Origin: an uncultured Treponema sp.
GTDB taxonomy: Bacteria; Spirochaetota; Spirochaetia; Treponematales; Treponemataceae
Reading direction: 5' to 3'
Assembly (NCBI GenBank): GCA_937877515.1
Contig: CALFIX010000031.1
Coordinates: 1 to 64,000, forward strand
DNA: 64,000 nt
This document shows positions 8,010 to 16,927 of the stretch, piece by piece; the first letter of the stretch is position 1; the number at the start of each line of letters is the position of its first letter. The position numbers and the translations under genes are program-made. The notes under the pieces are model-generated. The model saw only the letters and a program-made list of their open reading frames with translations, was not told where the DNA came from and ran no database searches.

Positions 8010-8762
8010 CTACTTTGCTGCTTTTTTTGCAGCTGTCTTTTTAGCTGGTGCTTTTTTTTCTGCAGTTTTCTTTGCAGGAGCTTTCTTTTCTGCAACAGGA
8101 GCTTCTGCTGCAGGTTCTACTTTTTCATCTGCTTTTGATTCAGATGGAATGGTTGAAGCTGCATTCTTCATCAAAGCTGTAACACGTGGATTTAAATAAG
8201 CACTAAAGAGTTCTGCAACTTCTTCTGCACTAAAGTCATAGAACGCAGAACCGTCTTTTGCACCGATCCTAAAGCCTGATGTAACAGATGAATCCTGCTT
8301 AATTACTAGCCCCTTTGAAATTTGAGCTTTAAGAGATGACTTTAAGTCTGCTTCTAAAGCTTTTAAGTCTTTTGGAGAAAGAAGAACAGCTAAATCTGAA
8401 GCATCCTGATTTTGAGCCCAAGCCTTTACAGTTTCTGGGACAAGCTTCTTTAAAGTGTCTTTTTCTAAAGCTTTTTCCGTTTTTTCCGTTACAATAGCAT
8501 TAAGTTCTTTTGTAATTCCATCTCGGAAAGAAATAATAAGGTTGCGACCAGCCTGTTCAATGGCATCTTCGCTAGCCTTTTCCATGCGTTCAGTCTCTGC
8601 TTTGGCATTCTTGATGATGCCGTCAGCTTTTTCCTGAGCCTCGTTGATAATTGCTTGAGCTTTCTTTTCTGCATCAGCAATGATTTTCTGAGCAGATGTT
8701 TCCGCACTGGCAACACCGTCTTTCTTGATCTTGTCGATCAGTTCCTGTAACTGGACGTCCAT
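8010..8762 (-). CDS. ntpE: V-type ATPase subunit E with Lys/Ala/Pro-rich C-terminal tail
   Basis: This 250-residue protein is the peripheral-stalk subunit E and the first gene of the operon. Residues 1-110 are a long charged helix (MDVQLQELIDKIKKDGVASA, then IIADAEKKAQAIINEAQEKA), and the globular part runs to about residue 200 (KGLVIKQDSSVTSGFRIGAK, then DGSAFYDFS). From about residue 215 an unusual tail follows, made of repeats of EKKAPAKK and KKTAAKK, resembling histone H1 or HU tails. The ATG at 8762 is chosen over a TTG at 8765 because GAGG lies 6 bases upstream of it. A 9-bp hairpin lies 30 bp upstream, between this gene and galM. Confidence 0.9.
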   Translation of the reverse strand: MDVQLQELIDKIKKDGVASAETSAQKIIADAEKKAQAIINEAQEKADGIIKNAKAETERMEKASEDAIEQAGRNLIISFRDGITKELNAIVTEKTEKALEKDTLKKLVPETVKAWAQNQDASDLAVLLSPKDLKALEADLKSSLKAQISKGLVIKQDSSVTSGFRIGAKDGSAFYDFSAEEVAELFSAYLNPRVTALMKNAASTIPSESKADEKVEPAAEAPVAEKKAPAKKTAEKKAPAKKTAAKKAAK

Positions 8763-8792
8763 CAATGACCTCGCTTAAAATATATTCGTATT

Positions 8793-8815
8793 AGGAAAAC
8801 TAAAAAAGCTTTCCT
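8793..8815. repeat. Intergenic hairpin between galM and the V-ATPase operon
   Basis: On the minus strand the sequence reads AGGAAAGCT, five T, then AGTTTTCCT: nine pairs (one G-T) around a 5-base loop. No T-tract follows it on either strand, so it is not a standard intrinsic terminator. It could slow transcription from galM or protect the 5' end of the V-ATPase transcript. Confidence 0.5.
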
Positions 8816-8821
8816 GCCTTC

Positions 8822-9868
8822 TTACATATTGAAGGCGTATTTTGTTACCTGATGATATTCTTCTCCAGGCCGCAAAATGCAGCTTGGAAATTGAGATTTG
8901 TTTGGTGCATCCGGGTAAGCTTCCGCTTCCATGCAGATTGCATCATGTTTATGATATACATGACCATTTTTACCAACAAGACCTTCAATAAAGTTTCCTG
9001 TATAAATTTGAACTGCAGGTTCTGTTGTTGCCATAGTCATACTGCGACCGCTTTCCGGATCCTTTAACTTTGCAAAAAGTCTTAGTTTTCCGTCTCCTGA
9101 GCCGTCAATGCAGAATGCATGATCATAACCGTCGCCGGTCTGAGCCATATCCTTACCTAAAGTTTTTGTACGCGTAAAATCAAATGCAGGATTATCTTTT
9201 ACATTAACTTTTACACCTGTAGGAATTAAATCTGAGCCAACTTCAACGTATTCTGAACAATCCATCTGAAGTTCTAAAGGCTCAATGCTGCCGGCATCAT
9301 TACCACGCAGATTAAAATATGCATGATTAGTAAGATTTATTGGAGTAGCTTTGTCACTTTCCGCATAATATTCTAAAGTAAGTTCATTCTGTTCATTAAG
9401 AGTATAAATAACTTTTATTTTAACATTTCCGGGAAAGCCCTGCTCTCCATCGTAACTATAGCGGCTAAACTCTATGCCAAGACCATTTTCTGTACGGATT
9501 TTCTTTGCTTTCCAAACTTTTTTTTCATAACGGTCAAAACCTCCGTGCAAGAAGTTTTCACCATCATTTTTATCAAGATTGTATTTTATGCCATCAAGCG
9601 TAAAAGATGCTCCGCTTATTCTGTTTGCAAAACGACCAACAACTGTACCGAAACAAGCCTGACTGTTTATATAACCATCTAACGAAGAGCAGCCCAAAAG
9701 CACGTCAACCTTTTTACCACCCTTTGCAGAAAGAACTATACTTGTAAGCGTACAACCGTAATCTGTACAAGAAAAACTCATTTTACCATTTGAAATTGTG
9801 TAAAGGTGAACTTTTTTTCCATCACATAAAAGCCCAAACTTTCCTTTTTTTAGTTTTAAATTACTCAT
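8822..9868 (-). CDS. galM: Aldose 1-epimerase (mutarotase)
   Basis: A 348-residue galactose mutarotase-like protein that interconverts the alpha and beta anomers of hexoses. The substrate-binding segments are present: FGTVVGRFANRISGASFTLD with GRxANRI, NFLHGG, and the catalytic histidine in PINLTNHAYFNLRG. The catalytic glutamate region, AICMEAEAYPDAPNKSQFPS, corresponds to the usual LExQxxPDSPN. The length is standard. The gene lies between the flagellar and V-ATPase operons and seems to have its own promoter at 9875-9902, only 6 bases ahead of the ATG. A functional link to its neighbours is not evident. Confidence 0.93.
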   Translation of the reverse strand: MSNLKLKKGKFGLLCDGKKVHLYTISNGKMSFSCTDYGCTLTSIVLSAKGGKKVDVLLGCSSLDGYINSQACFGTVVGRFANRISGASFTLDGIKYNLDKNDGENFLHGGFDRYEKKVWKAKKIRTENGLGIEFSRYSYDGEQGFPGNVKIKVIYTLNEQNELTLEYYAESDKATPINLTNHAYFNLRGNDAGSIEPLELQMDCSEYVEVGSDLIPTGVKVNVKDNPAFDFTRTKTLGKDMAQTGDGYDHAFCIDGSGDGKLRLFAKLKDPESGRSMTMATTEPAVQIYTGNFIEGLVGKNGHVYHKHDAICMEAEAYPDAPNKSQFPSCILRPGEEYHQVTKYAFNM

Positions 9869-9874
9869 ACCTAA

Positions 9875-9902
9875 AGTATATGCTTTTTTTTCTAAAATTC
9901 AA
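9875..9902 (-). promoter_or_regulatory. Sigma70-like promoter of galM
   Basis: On the minus strand TTGAAT (9897-9902) is followed 16 bases later by TATACT (9875-9880). The ATG comes 6 bases after the -10 box, so the transcript would begin at or beside the start codon (leaderless). The -35 box lies in the end of the upstream gene. Confidence 0.6.
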
Positions 9903-10575
9903 GAGAAAATTTTACTTCTGTAACACTTCTTCCAAGTTTTGCAGCTATTGCTTCATCACTTTCACCTAAATCATGAAGCTCCTTTACCATAGCTCTAAAA
10001 TCTTTTTTTTCCTTAACTTCTATCATCTTCTCTTGAGTAAAAATTTCCGGCTCTACAATGGGAATAAGGCGAATTCTTTCTGCATTTTTAGTTAAAGTAC
10101 CCTCTTCCTGAAGTGCATTTTCACCAGCTATACTTAATTCTTCCCTGGCCTTTTCAGTTATAAACAGGTCTCCCTGCATATAACGGCTTGTCAGACTTGC
10201 TGTTTTACTTTTAGACGGGACAGAACTAACTTTATTTTTCTTTGATGAAAATTCTTCTTCCTGAGACTTTTTTACAGCTTCCAGCTTTGCTTCAAAAGCC
10301 TGGGTACTTTCTACTTTTGCAAGTTCTTTTTTTAATATTCCAAGATGCCTGTCTGCCTCTGCAGATACAGCTTTCAGTTGCTTAATGCGTTCATCAATTA
10401 AAAGAATATTTCTGTCAGCCGTACGATTTATATCGCTAAGCATTTCTTTTATTTCTTTTCGAGTGCGCTCTAAAATATCATCTGTAGAAAAAAGCTTTTT
10501 AAAACGTAATGCAAAGATAACCCACATTACTATATTAAAAGCTGTCAGTAAAAACGCAATAATTACAATCGGCAT
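9892..10575 (-). CDS. Membrane-anchored coiled-coil protein at the end of the flagellar operon
   Basis: A 227-residue protein with one N-terminal membrane helix (MPIVIIAFLLTAFNIVMWVI), a long charged coiled coil (about residues 30-120) and a C-terminal helix-turn-helix-like segment, DFRAMVKELHDLGESDEAIA followed by AKLGRSVTEVKFSLEF. This plan recalls DUF6115/SwrB-like proteins, found at the 3' end of flagellar/chemotaxis operons in Firmicutes; that comparison is from layout, not a measured match. It is the last gene of the flagellar operon and starts 3 bp after the previous stop. Its role is unknown; an accessory part in flagellar assembly is possible. Confidence 0.75.
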   Translation of the reverse strand: MPIVIIAFLLTAFNIVMWVIFALRFKKLFSTDDILERTRKEIKEMLSDINRTADRNILLIDERIKQLKAVSAEADRHLGILKKELAKVESTQAFEAKLEAVKKSQEEEFSSKKNKVSSVPSKSKTASLTSRYMQGDLFITEKAREELSIAGENALQEEGTLTKNAERIRLIPIVEPEIFTQEKMIEVKEKKDFRAMVKELHDLGESDEAIAAKLGRSVTEVKFSLEF

Positions 10576-10578
10576 AGT

Positions 10579-10911
10579 TTATCTCGTTATATCAATGTGC
10601 TGACCAAGCCTGGGGTCTGTAATTTGCACAACTTTTTTAGAATTTTCCTCTTCTTTTTGAGACTTCCGTCTGCTGTTCCCATAAGGAGCATTTTGTGAAG
10701 AACCATGTGCGTCATTTTTTATTTTTGGAGAATCTGCTTCATTTTTTGCAGCTTCAGAAACAGTATGGGCTTTTTGTAAATTCTCTTGAGAAAAACGCTC
10801 CTGAGAAAGCTCAGAAACTATCTGAGTATTCTGAGCCTGAGAAGCATTATACTTTGCAACCTTATCCATCTGTGAATAAACAGTAGACAAATCAATTGGT
10901 TGTAATGCCAT
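10579..10911 (-). CDS. Small hydrophilic protein of the flagellar operon, function unknown
   Basis: A 110-residue, Gln/Ser/Lys-rich protein with no signal peptide or membrane helix. It starts MALQPIDLSTVYSQMDKVAK and ends ITDPRLGQHIDITR. Its ATG sits within the last 20 bp of the fapA-like gene, with GGAGG 6 bases upstream, and its stop is 3 bp before the next gene, so it is translationally embedded in the operon. The position matches small unnamed proteins found between FapA-like and SwrB-like genes in treponemes. I recognise no domain; much of it (residues 30-95) looks disordered. Confidence 0.7.
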   Translation of the reverse strand: MALQPIDLSTVYSQMDKVAKYNASQAQNTQIVSELSQERFSQENLQKAHTVSEAAKNEADSPKIKNDAHGSSQNAPYGNSRRKSQKEEENSKKVVQITDPRLGQHIDITR

Positions 10912-12865
10912 CCGGAGCCTCCACGTCTGTAGTTACCTGAGATGCATCAAACTTACCGCGACGAACAAATCCATTCTCGTAGTAGAAACAGACAGCTTTG
11001 CAGTCGCTTTTCACTTCATCTTTTTCGTCTCTAACAAAAATCTTTGTTCCTGCATAAACTGTACCACTCGCATTTACCCTGCCAACAGTCTTTAATTCTG
11101 CAAGACGCTCCTGAATTTCTGTTATTTCTTTAGACATCTGATCACTTAAATCTACAATCTCGCCCTTACGCATCATAAGGCTCTTTAAGTTGTCTTCCTT
11201 TTCTTTTGGAAGGGTTCGACGAATCTTCTTTTGATTTTCGAGAGTAGAAATATTTAAGTCTAATTCTTCTAACTCTTTTATTAAATCTGCTTGAGAACTT
11301 TGAAGCTCCATAAGTCTCTGCTTCTTTTCCGGATCAATACCGACTTCAAGAACAGTTTCCGTACCACCGCCGGGACTTCCAATATTTTTTGCAGAAATTT
11401 CCTCTGTTGCAAACAAATGTCCACCTGTAATCTGAGCACGCTTCCCCTTAAGCAAAATCTTTTTCTTAGCCGTAATCTGACTGTTCATAATGTTATCATT
11501 TACAATTATGTATTCACCGGCATTTACAGTTTCATTCTGAATAAAGCGAGCCCAGACAGATTTTGGAGTTGTAATCTTACCTTCATCACGTCCCATTACA
11601 CCTTGAGCAATAACAATGTCGCCTTCAGCTTCTATCTGACAGTTACCTACAGAACCGTAAATTTCTATATTACCGTCAGCTTTAATATTATAGCCGTCTT
11701 CTACGTTGCCACGGCAAATAACTGTACCCATGAATGTAATGTTACCGGTTTTAATATTAACACCAGGAACTTCGTAAATTTCTTCTACAGTAATTTTTCC
11801 GTTAACGAGCATTACCTGACCATTTTTTTCTGCAACAATGGTTCTGCCGTCAACATCAAATTTAACGTTTTGTCCAAGCTGAACGGTAATATCTTTGCCG
11901 TTTTTAGCTTCCAGATAACGACCTGTAATGGTTTTGCCACCCTTTCCCCGCTGTGGAAGCATTTTCTGAGCAAGAGGCTGTCCCTCAACAACGTTTTGAA
12001 TAAGATTAAGCTCTTTAAAGTCTACCTGACCGGTCTCTGATTCTTTTAAGCGCATTTTTGTATGGTCAGTTTCAAAGTTGTATGCTATATAGGCATCACG
12101 GCCATCTACAGGCGCTATGGCCTCTGCAACAACATAAGGCTGATTATATACAGGGTTATCTAGATAAGCTTCAATTTTTTCATCGCTGATACCTGCGACA
12201 ACACCTTGAGTTTTCAGGGCATTAAGAATCTGCTCGCGGCTTATCTCTGCCCCGCTTCCAGACGGAGGCGAAACACTTATAGAAGCAGACATCTCATCTT
12301 TTGCAACATCAAGTGCCATTACGGCATCTCCCGCGGCTTCCCTCTGATACTCGCCTACTTCTATGTAAGAATTTTCTGTTCCTTCTAGAGCGAGAGTCTT
12401 TATTTGTTCTTCTTCTACGCTGAGAGTATCTGGTCTTTTACATTTGTCAATAATGTCGTTATAGTCAACTGGCTTTCCGCTTCCTTCTGGTAAAATAACT
12501 TTGAGGAAGATATGTGAAGAAAACCTGTGTACATAAAAAATTCCATCGCGGTCGACAATCTTTTCTTCTTCTTCCAATTCGTCGTCGGAGAAAATACCTT
12601 CTTGAATTTTTTTCTGCTTTTCTTTAATTGCTTCCGGATTTTCGTAAACTTTTATTTTCCAAGGCTTCTTTGCAAGTCCCAATATTCCTGAAAATCCTTT
12701 CTCTAAAACTTCGTATTCAAGATTTGGAACTGTAGATTCTAATTGAACTGCTGCATCAGAAAGACATTCCTCTAAAGTATCTGCTTGAACTTCAATGGTT
12801 TTTATTTCTCTATCTGCCTTGAGCTGTTTTTCCATGTCCAGACGAATGACGTCAAGAGTTACCAT
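10892..12865 (-). CDS. FapA-family protein (DUF342) with N-terminal Jag-like domain
   Basis: A 657-residue protein. Residues 20-80 (IKTIEVQADTLEECLSDAAV, then LGLAKKPWKIKVYENPEA) resemble the Jag N-terminal domain, and the central and C-terminal parts (about 250-560) are the glycine- and valine-rich beta-helix of the FapA/DUF342 family, for example KADGNIEIYGSVGNCQIEAE and GKITVEEIYEVPGVNIKTGN. A coiled coil follows (about 515-600). FapA-like proteins occur beside motility sigma factor genes and may affect cell shape or polar organisation, but their biochemical role is not settled. The start has AGGGGG 4 bases upstream. It lies 8 bp after the sigma factor gene. Confidence 0.88.
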   Translation of the reverse strand: MVTLDVIRLDMEKQLKADREIKTIEVQADTLEECLSDAAVQLESTVPNLEYEVLEKGFSGILGLAKKPWKIKVYENPEAIKEKQKKIQEGIFSDDELEEEEKIVDRDGIFYVHRFSSHIFLKVILPEGSGKPVDYNDIIDKCKRPDTLSVEEEQIKTLALEGTENSYIEVGEYQREAAGDAVMALDVAKDEMSASISVSPPSGSGAEISREQILNALKTQGVVAGISDEKIEAYLDNPVYNQPYVVAEAIAPVDGRDAYIAYNFETDHTKMRLKESETGQVDFKELNLIQNVVEGQPLAQKMLPQRGKGGKTITGRYLEAKNGKDITVQLGQNVKFDVDGRTIVAEKNGQVMLVNGKITVEEIYEVPGVNIKTGNITFMGTVICRGNVEDGYNIKADGNIEIYGSVGNCQIEAEGDIVIAQGVMGRDEGKITTPKSVWARFIQNETVNAGEYIIVNDNIMNSQITAKKKILLKGKRAQITGGHLFATEEISAKNIGSPGGGTETVLEVGIDPEKKQRLMELQSSQADLIKELEELDLNISTLENQKKIRRTLPKEKEDNLKSLMMRKGEIVDLSDQMSKEITEIQERLAELKTVGRVNASGTVYAGTKIFVRDEKDEVKSDCKAVCFYYENGFVRRGKFDASQVTTDVEAPDGITTN

Positions 12866-12873
12866 TTTGCCCC

Positions 12874-13668
12874 CTAGAAAATACCCTTTCTAATGCTTGT
12901 AAGCTTTGCCCTTAAACGAAGGTTTGCCTTTGAGTGAAGCTGACTTATACGGCTTTCACTAACATTTAAGACCTGTCCAATTTCTTTAAAGGTTAAATCT
13001 TCATGATAATAAAGAACTATGACCATTTTTTCATTTTCTGGAAGTTCATTTATAGCCTGAATAATAACTTTTCTTACTTCTTCTCTCTCTACAATTACAT
13101 CCGGATTTAATGAATTAGGAGCTTCAATGCTATCACCGATTGACATGTGATCAGAATCGTCTCCAGAATACCAGACATCGTTTAATGAAAGAACACTTGT
13201 ACCGCTGACTTTCATAACTGTAGTCTGATATTCATTTTCTGTCATACCCATTGCTTCTGCAATTTCTGCATCACTAGCCGTACGACCAAGCCTTGCTTCA
13301 AGCTCTACAATGGTATCTTCTATTTCGCGTGATTTCTGACGTACACTACGAGGAACCCAGTCTAATTCTCTTAATTCATCAAAAATTGCACCTCTAATAC
13401 GGGTTACAGCATAAGTTTTAAATTTTACATTTTTATCCAGGTCAAATTTATTAATGGCATCTAAAAGACCAAACTGTCCAAAGCCAACTAAATCATCATA
13501 CTCAACATTATCCGGCATGCCTGTAGCAACTTTGCCTGCTACATACATTACAAGCGGCATATACTGTCTGATAAGCTTATCACGAATTGCAGGAGATTTA
13601 GTTTTTTTAAACTCTCGCCACAATTCTTCTTCTGTTTTTTCGTCTAAAGAGATTCCCATTCTCCCCAC
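12874..13668 (-). CDS. fliA: RNA polymerase sigma factor, FliA/WhiG (sigma28) family
   Basis: A 264-residue sigma factor with region 2 (YMPLVMYVAGKVATGMPDNV, then YDDLVGFGQFGLLDAINKFD), region 3 (RQKSREIEDTIVELEARLGR) and region 4 (LPENEKMVIVLYYHEDLTFK, then EIGQVLNVSESRISQLHSKA). Sigma28 factors direct transcription of late flagellar and chemotaxis genes. The length and its position after flhF-flhG support the motility type. The listed start is GTG; an ATG nine bases later (13659) is an alternative, with the GGGTGGGG stretch serving either. The operon context suggests that the factor is made together with the export apparatus. Confidence 0.93.
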   Translation of the reverse strand: MGRMGISLDEKTEEELWREFKKTKSPAIRDKLIRQYMPLVMYVAGKVATGMPDNVEYDDLVGFGQFGLLDAINKFDLDKNVKFKTYAVTRIRGAIFDELRELDWVPRSVRQKSREIEDTIVELEARLGRTASDAEIAEAMGMTENEYQTTVMKVSGTSVLSLNDVWYSGDDSDHMSIGDSIEAPNSLNPDVIVEREEVRKVIIQAINELPENEKMVIVLYYHEDLTFKEIGQVLNVSESRISQLHSKANLRLRAKLTSIRKGIF

Positions 13669-13689
13669 CCTTTTTAAGCCTTTATAACT

Positions 13690-14631
13690 TTATTCTTCTC
13701 TTTTTAATAAAGTCCGGATAGCCTTTGCCATGGTTTCTGTGTCATGATCTTTTGCCTTTGAACCATCAACCATGGAAATTCGTTTGTCTTTCTCTGCGTC
13801 TACAGTACCAGATTCAGCAAACTCACTATCCTTTATAATGTCTCCTACAACTTCATCAGATGAATCTATAGGAGCGTCTCCAATATCTGGAAGGCTATCT
13901 ATTTCTTTCATATCTGCCGCACGTTCTGCTGCTCTCTGAGCTATACGTTCAGCCTGTGAAAGTTCTTTAGAAGCAAGCTTTTTTTCACTTACTTCTGCAC
14001 TAGCCTTATTTTGCTCAGCCATAACTTGAGAAGGGGCTTTTGCAGTAGAAGTCTCTTCTACAGAGCTTTCAGCAACAGGAACTCCTAACTCAATAGGCTT
14101 AAATGGCTCTTTTTTAGGCTTTAACGGATCCATATCATCTTCCTGACTGGCTTCTGCCTGAACAAAAGCTGTCTCCGCGTCAGGAGAAGCAGTATTCTCT
14201 ATAGGAGAAGCAGCATTCTCTATAGGAGAAGCAACATTCTCCATAGGAGAAGTTGACTCAACGCTAGAAGATAATGAAACTTTAGTGCCTCCACCTAAAG
14301 CCATCGTATTACCTGCAACATCAAATTTAGGTCCGTCGCCATCATCTGTAAGCCGCTCATCATCAATAGTTATATCAACCTTACTGCCCGTAACAGGAGC
14401 TGAAGTTGATTGACCTTCCTTTTGCTCTTCCGAAAAAGAAGAAGAGTCATCAGTTGCAAGAAATTTTTCATTCAGAAAACTTATTCCAACTGAAAGACCG
14501 CCAAAAATTACCGCAAAAATTAAAGCCCTCAAAAGCGACCAGCCAAAATTATGCGTTGAAATAATGCTGATAAGGAAAGAAAGTACAAGTCCTGAAACAG
14601 AGGATATAACAATTGTCTTCGGTTTCAGCAT
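13690..14631 (-). CDS. Membrane protein with acidic repeat-bearing tail, function unknown
   Basis: A 313-residue protein starting MLKPKTIVISSVSGLVLSFL, chosen over an ATG 15 bases upstream because GGAGG precedes it by 7 bases. Two N-terminal membrane helices (about residues 8-50) are followed by a long acidic, Ser/Ala/Glu-rich region that is probably disordered. At about residues 125-150 it holds a short tandem repeat (SPMENVA, SPIENAA, SPIENTA). The end has a more conserved look, DKRISMVDGSKAKDHDTETM onward. It sits between flhG and the sigma factor gene, a site where treponemes carry an unnamed gene. I recognise no domain. Confidence 0.75.
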   Translation of the reverse strand: MLKPKTIVISSVSGLVLSFLISIISTHNFGWSLLRALIFAVIFGGLSVGISFLNEKFLATDDSSSFSEEQKEGQSTSAPVTGSKVDITIDDERLTDDGDGPKFDVAGNTMALGGGTKVSLSSSVESTSPMENVASPIENAASPIENTASPDAETAFVQAEASQEDDMDPLKPKKEPFKPIELGVPVAESSVEETSTAKAPSQVMAEQNKASAEVSEKKLASKELSQAERIAQRAAERAADMKEIDSLPDIGDAPIDSSDEVVGDIIKDSEFAESGTVDAEKDKRISMVDGSKAKDHDTETMAKAIRTLLKREE

Positions 14632-14709
14632 AAAATTTCCTCCCATTTTTACCTATACTATAAGATTAAGGCAAAAAACCATTCAGGTCAAGTTTAGAAG
14701 TAAATTTTC

Positions 14710-15597
14710 CTAATTTTTTTTACCTCCAAGGAATTTTTTAAGGAAATTTGAAACTCCAGCATTACTTCCAAGATCAGTTTTTTCAATTCTGCCTACAATA
14801 TGCTTTAAGCATGTTGCAGGTTTAGAAGTTGGGTTTACAACTATAAAAGGCTTTTGTCTAATAACACTTGCCTGCACTACAGGATCATCATAAACAAAAC
14901 CTATATAGTCAACTTTGTAATTTAAGAACTGACCAACTATAGTTATAATACGTTCAGAAATGCGTTTACCTTCATCAGCAGAACGTACACGATTGACCAA
15001 AAGCTTTAAATTTATTTCGCGATTAACAAGTTCTGTTGTAATAATTTTTATAATTCCGTAAGCGTCTGTAATTGCAGTAGGCTCTGGTGTTGTAACAACA
15101 TAAACTTCATCAGCTGCAGCAACAAACTGCAAAACATTATTTGCTACTCCGGCCCCTGTGTCAATGATTATAATATCTGCATCTGAAAGAGAAGCAAATT
15201 CATGAGCAAAGTAATCTAATTCTTCTTTTGAAAGGTTTGCAATTTTAGAAAAACCGGAAGCACCTGCAATAAAGCGAATTCCAAATTCTGTATCCAAAAT
15301 AATTTCGCTCATCTTCTTTTGATGATTTATAACATTCATCAGATTGTATTGAGGCACAACATTCAGCAAAACATTTACGTTCGCCATACCTAAGTCACCG
15401 TCAATGAGGATTACCTTCTTACCAAGCTGTCCATAAGCTATAGCCATATTTACAGCAAGGTTTGTCTTTCCTACACCACCCTTACCGCTTGTTATGGCAA
15501 TAATACGGGTTTTGTGGTCTTTTTTTTCGTAACTGCCGGCCCCCTCTGCGTTATTGCCCTGCATTAAAGCTCTTAATTCTCTTGCCTGATCTTCCAT
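14710..15597 (-). CDS. flhG: FlhG (MinD-like ATPase, flagellar number regulator)
   Basis: A 295-residue ParA/MinD-type ATPase. The deviant Walker A is ITSGKGGVGKTNLAVNMAIA, switch I lies in LIDGDLGMANVNVLL, and switch II includes ADIIIIDTGAGVANNVLQF. The 30-residue N-terminal extension (MEDQARELRALMQGNNAEGA) matches the FlhG segment that stimulates the FlhF GTPase. FlhG controls flagellar number and placement with FlhF, whose gene is directly upstream (25 bp). AGGAG lies 9 bases before the ATG. In spirochaetes it would act on the subpolar periplasmic flagella; that is an inference from family and context. Confidence 0.93.
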   Translation of the reverse strand: MEDQARELRALMQGNNAEGAGSYEKKDHKTRIIAITSGKGGVGKTNLAVNMAIAYGQLGKKVILIDGDLGMANVNVLLNVVPQYNLMNVINHQKKMSEIILDTEFGIRFIAGASGFSKIANLSKEELDYFAHEFASLSDADIIIIDTGAGVANNVLQFVAAADEVYVVTTPEPTAITDAYGIIKIITTELVNREINLKLLVNRVRSADEGKRISERIITIVGQFLNYKVDYIGFVYDDPVVQASVIRQKPFIVVNPTSKPATCLKHIVGRIEKTDLGSNAGVSNFLKKFLGGKKN

Positions 15598-15622
15598 TTT
15601 ATATTTCTCCTCACAAACGTTT

Positions 15623-16927
15623 TTATGGATTTATTTTTCGCTCTGGGAGCGGACCGAAAACGTCTTCTAAGTGTTGTCTGTCTATTTTAAAGCCATCCAG
15701 ACATTTTAAAAATCGGATTGGATGAGCTCTATCTAAAGAGTTAAGAACATATTGCCCGTTTGTTACCCAGGAAATTGATTTTCTTTTTTCTGAGAGAACA
15801 GAAATAAGGCTTCCGTAACAAGTTGTTTCATCACACTTTGTTACAATCACGCTCTTAAAATTAAATGATTCATAATTACGGATTATATTTTCTAAATCTT
15901 TTGCTTTTGAACCTGCAGTAACTGCAAGAAAAATATTTGCTTTCATTCCCTTTACATCTAGAAACTTGTGAAGCTTTGCAATATTTTCCAGATCATTAGG
16001 AGAATATCCGGACGTGTCTATGAAAAGATAGTCATAATCTTCGTTATAGCTTTCATAAAGTTCTTTTAACTGCTCGGGGTCTTCGCAAGATTCAACAGAC
16101 ATCTGCATAAGTTCGCCCCAATGCTTAAGCTGTTCTGCAGCTGCCACACGAATTGTGTCTATGGAGATAAAGCGAATCTTTTTTTGCTTAGCTGCATCCC
16201 CGGAAACCTTACCAACCTTATACATTTCCGCAGCCATCTTTGCAACTGTAGTAGTTTTTCCAACACCTGTAGGACCAACTATAACAATTACACGAGGAGG
16301 TCTGACAGGCTCCTCTTCTGCAATCTGAATATCTTTACCAATCCAGTCAACAACCCTTGTGGAAACTCTGTCAAAATCATCTAATTCATCTAGGCTGAAT
16401 TCCGAACGGAGTTTTTCTGAAATTTTATCTATATAGCTTTTTGTAAATTCATTCTGATATAAGAGCTCTTCTATTTTCTTTATGCTTTCATGTTTTTCTG
16501 TCTGAGCAGAAGAATGACTCATTGCATCTAATTTTTCATTTACCTTTTCAAGCTGCTTAGAAAGATTTCCAAGCTGAAGATTTGTTGTTAAAGAAGTTCC
16601 CGCACTCTGCAAGATGGAATCTCTGTTTTTTAAGAACAAATCTTTTACGGAAGGCTCTGAGGCTGATTCCTGCATTCTAGAAACATTCGGAGGAACAGTG
16701 TTTTTAACTTGAGAAACATGCTTATCAAGAGTTTGACGCTGCGAAAGCATATATTCTGCCTCAACAAACTGACGCTGAAAAAGCCCTAAAAACCCGCCTT
16801 TCAGTACAGGCTTAAAGTTAATAATTTCATAATTAGTCTGATACTTATTATAAAGCTTCTGCCTGCAAGCATCTAAAGTAGGAGCTGTTACTTTATAAAT
16901 TGTTTCTGCCCTTTCGTTATATTGCAT
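15623..16927 (-). CDS. flhF: FlhF, SRP-type GTPase for flagellar placement
   Basis: A 434-residue SRP-family GTPase. The N-terminal basic region (residues 1-120; LDACRQKLYNKYQTNYEIIN) is followed by the N domain and then the G domain, with P-loop VIVGPTGVGKTTTVAKMAAE near residue 220, FISIDTIRVAAAEQLKHWGE, and DYLFIDTSGYSPNDLENI. The guanine-specificity motif is TKCD (VIVTKCDETTCYGSLISVL). FlhF recruits the first basal body parts to the pole. Its ATG lies inside the end of flhA (11 bp overlap), and flhG follows. The length is usual for the family. Confidence 0.95.
   Translation of the reverse strand: MQYNERAETIYKVTAPTLDACRQKLYNKYQTNYEIINFKPVLKGGFLGLFQRQFVEAEYMLSQRQTLDKHVSQVKNTVPPNVSRMQESASEPSVKDLFLKNRDSILQSAGTSLTTNLQLGNLSKQLEKVNEKLDAMSHSSAQTEKHESIKKIEELLYQNEFTKSYIDKISEKLRSEFSLDELDDFDRVSTRVVDWIGKDIQIAEEEPVRPPRVIVIVGPTGVGKTTTVAKMAAEMYKVGKVSGDAAKQKKIRFISIDTIRVAAAEQLKHWGELMQMSVESCEDPEQLKELYESYNEDYDYLFIDTSGYSPNDLENIAKLHKFLDVKGMKANIFLAVTAGSKAKDLENIIRNYESFNFKSVIVTKCDETTCYGSLISVLSEKRKSISWVTNGQYVLNSLDRAHPIRFLKCLDGFKIDRQHLEDVFGPLPERKINP

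Noticed and set aside
8793..8815. Hairpin after galM as a terminator
   Set aside because: A 9-bp stem exists but no T-tract follows on either strand, so it is listed only as a hairpin.
11291..12040. Open frame of 249 codons on the plus strand inside the FapA-like gene
   Set aside because: It is the antisense of a strong family match on the minus strand, is very rich in Phe, Asn and Thr with no domain, and has no ribosome site.
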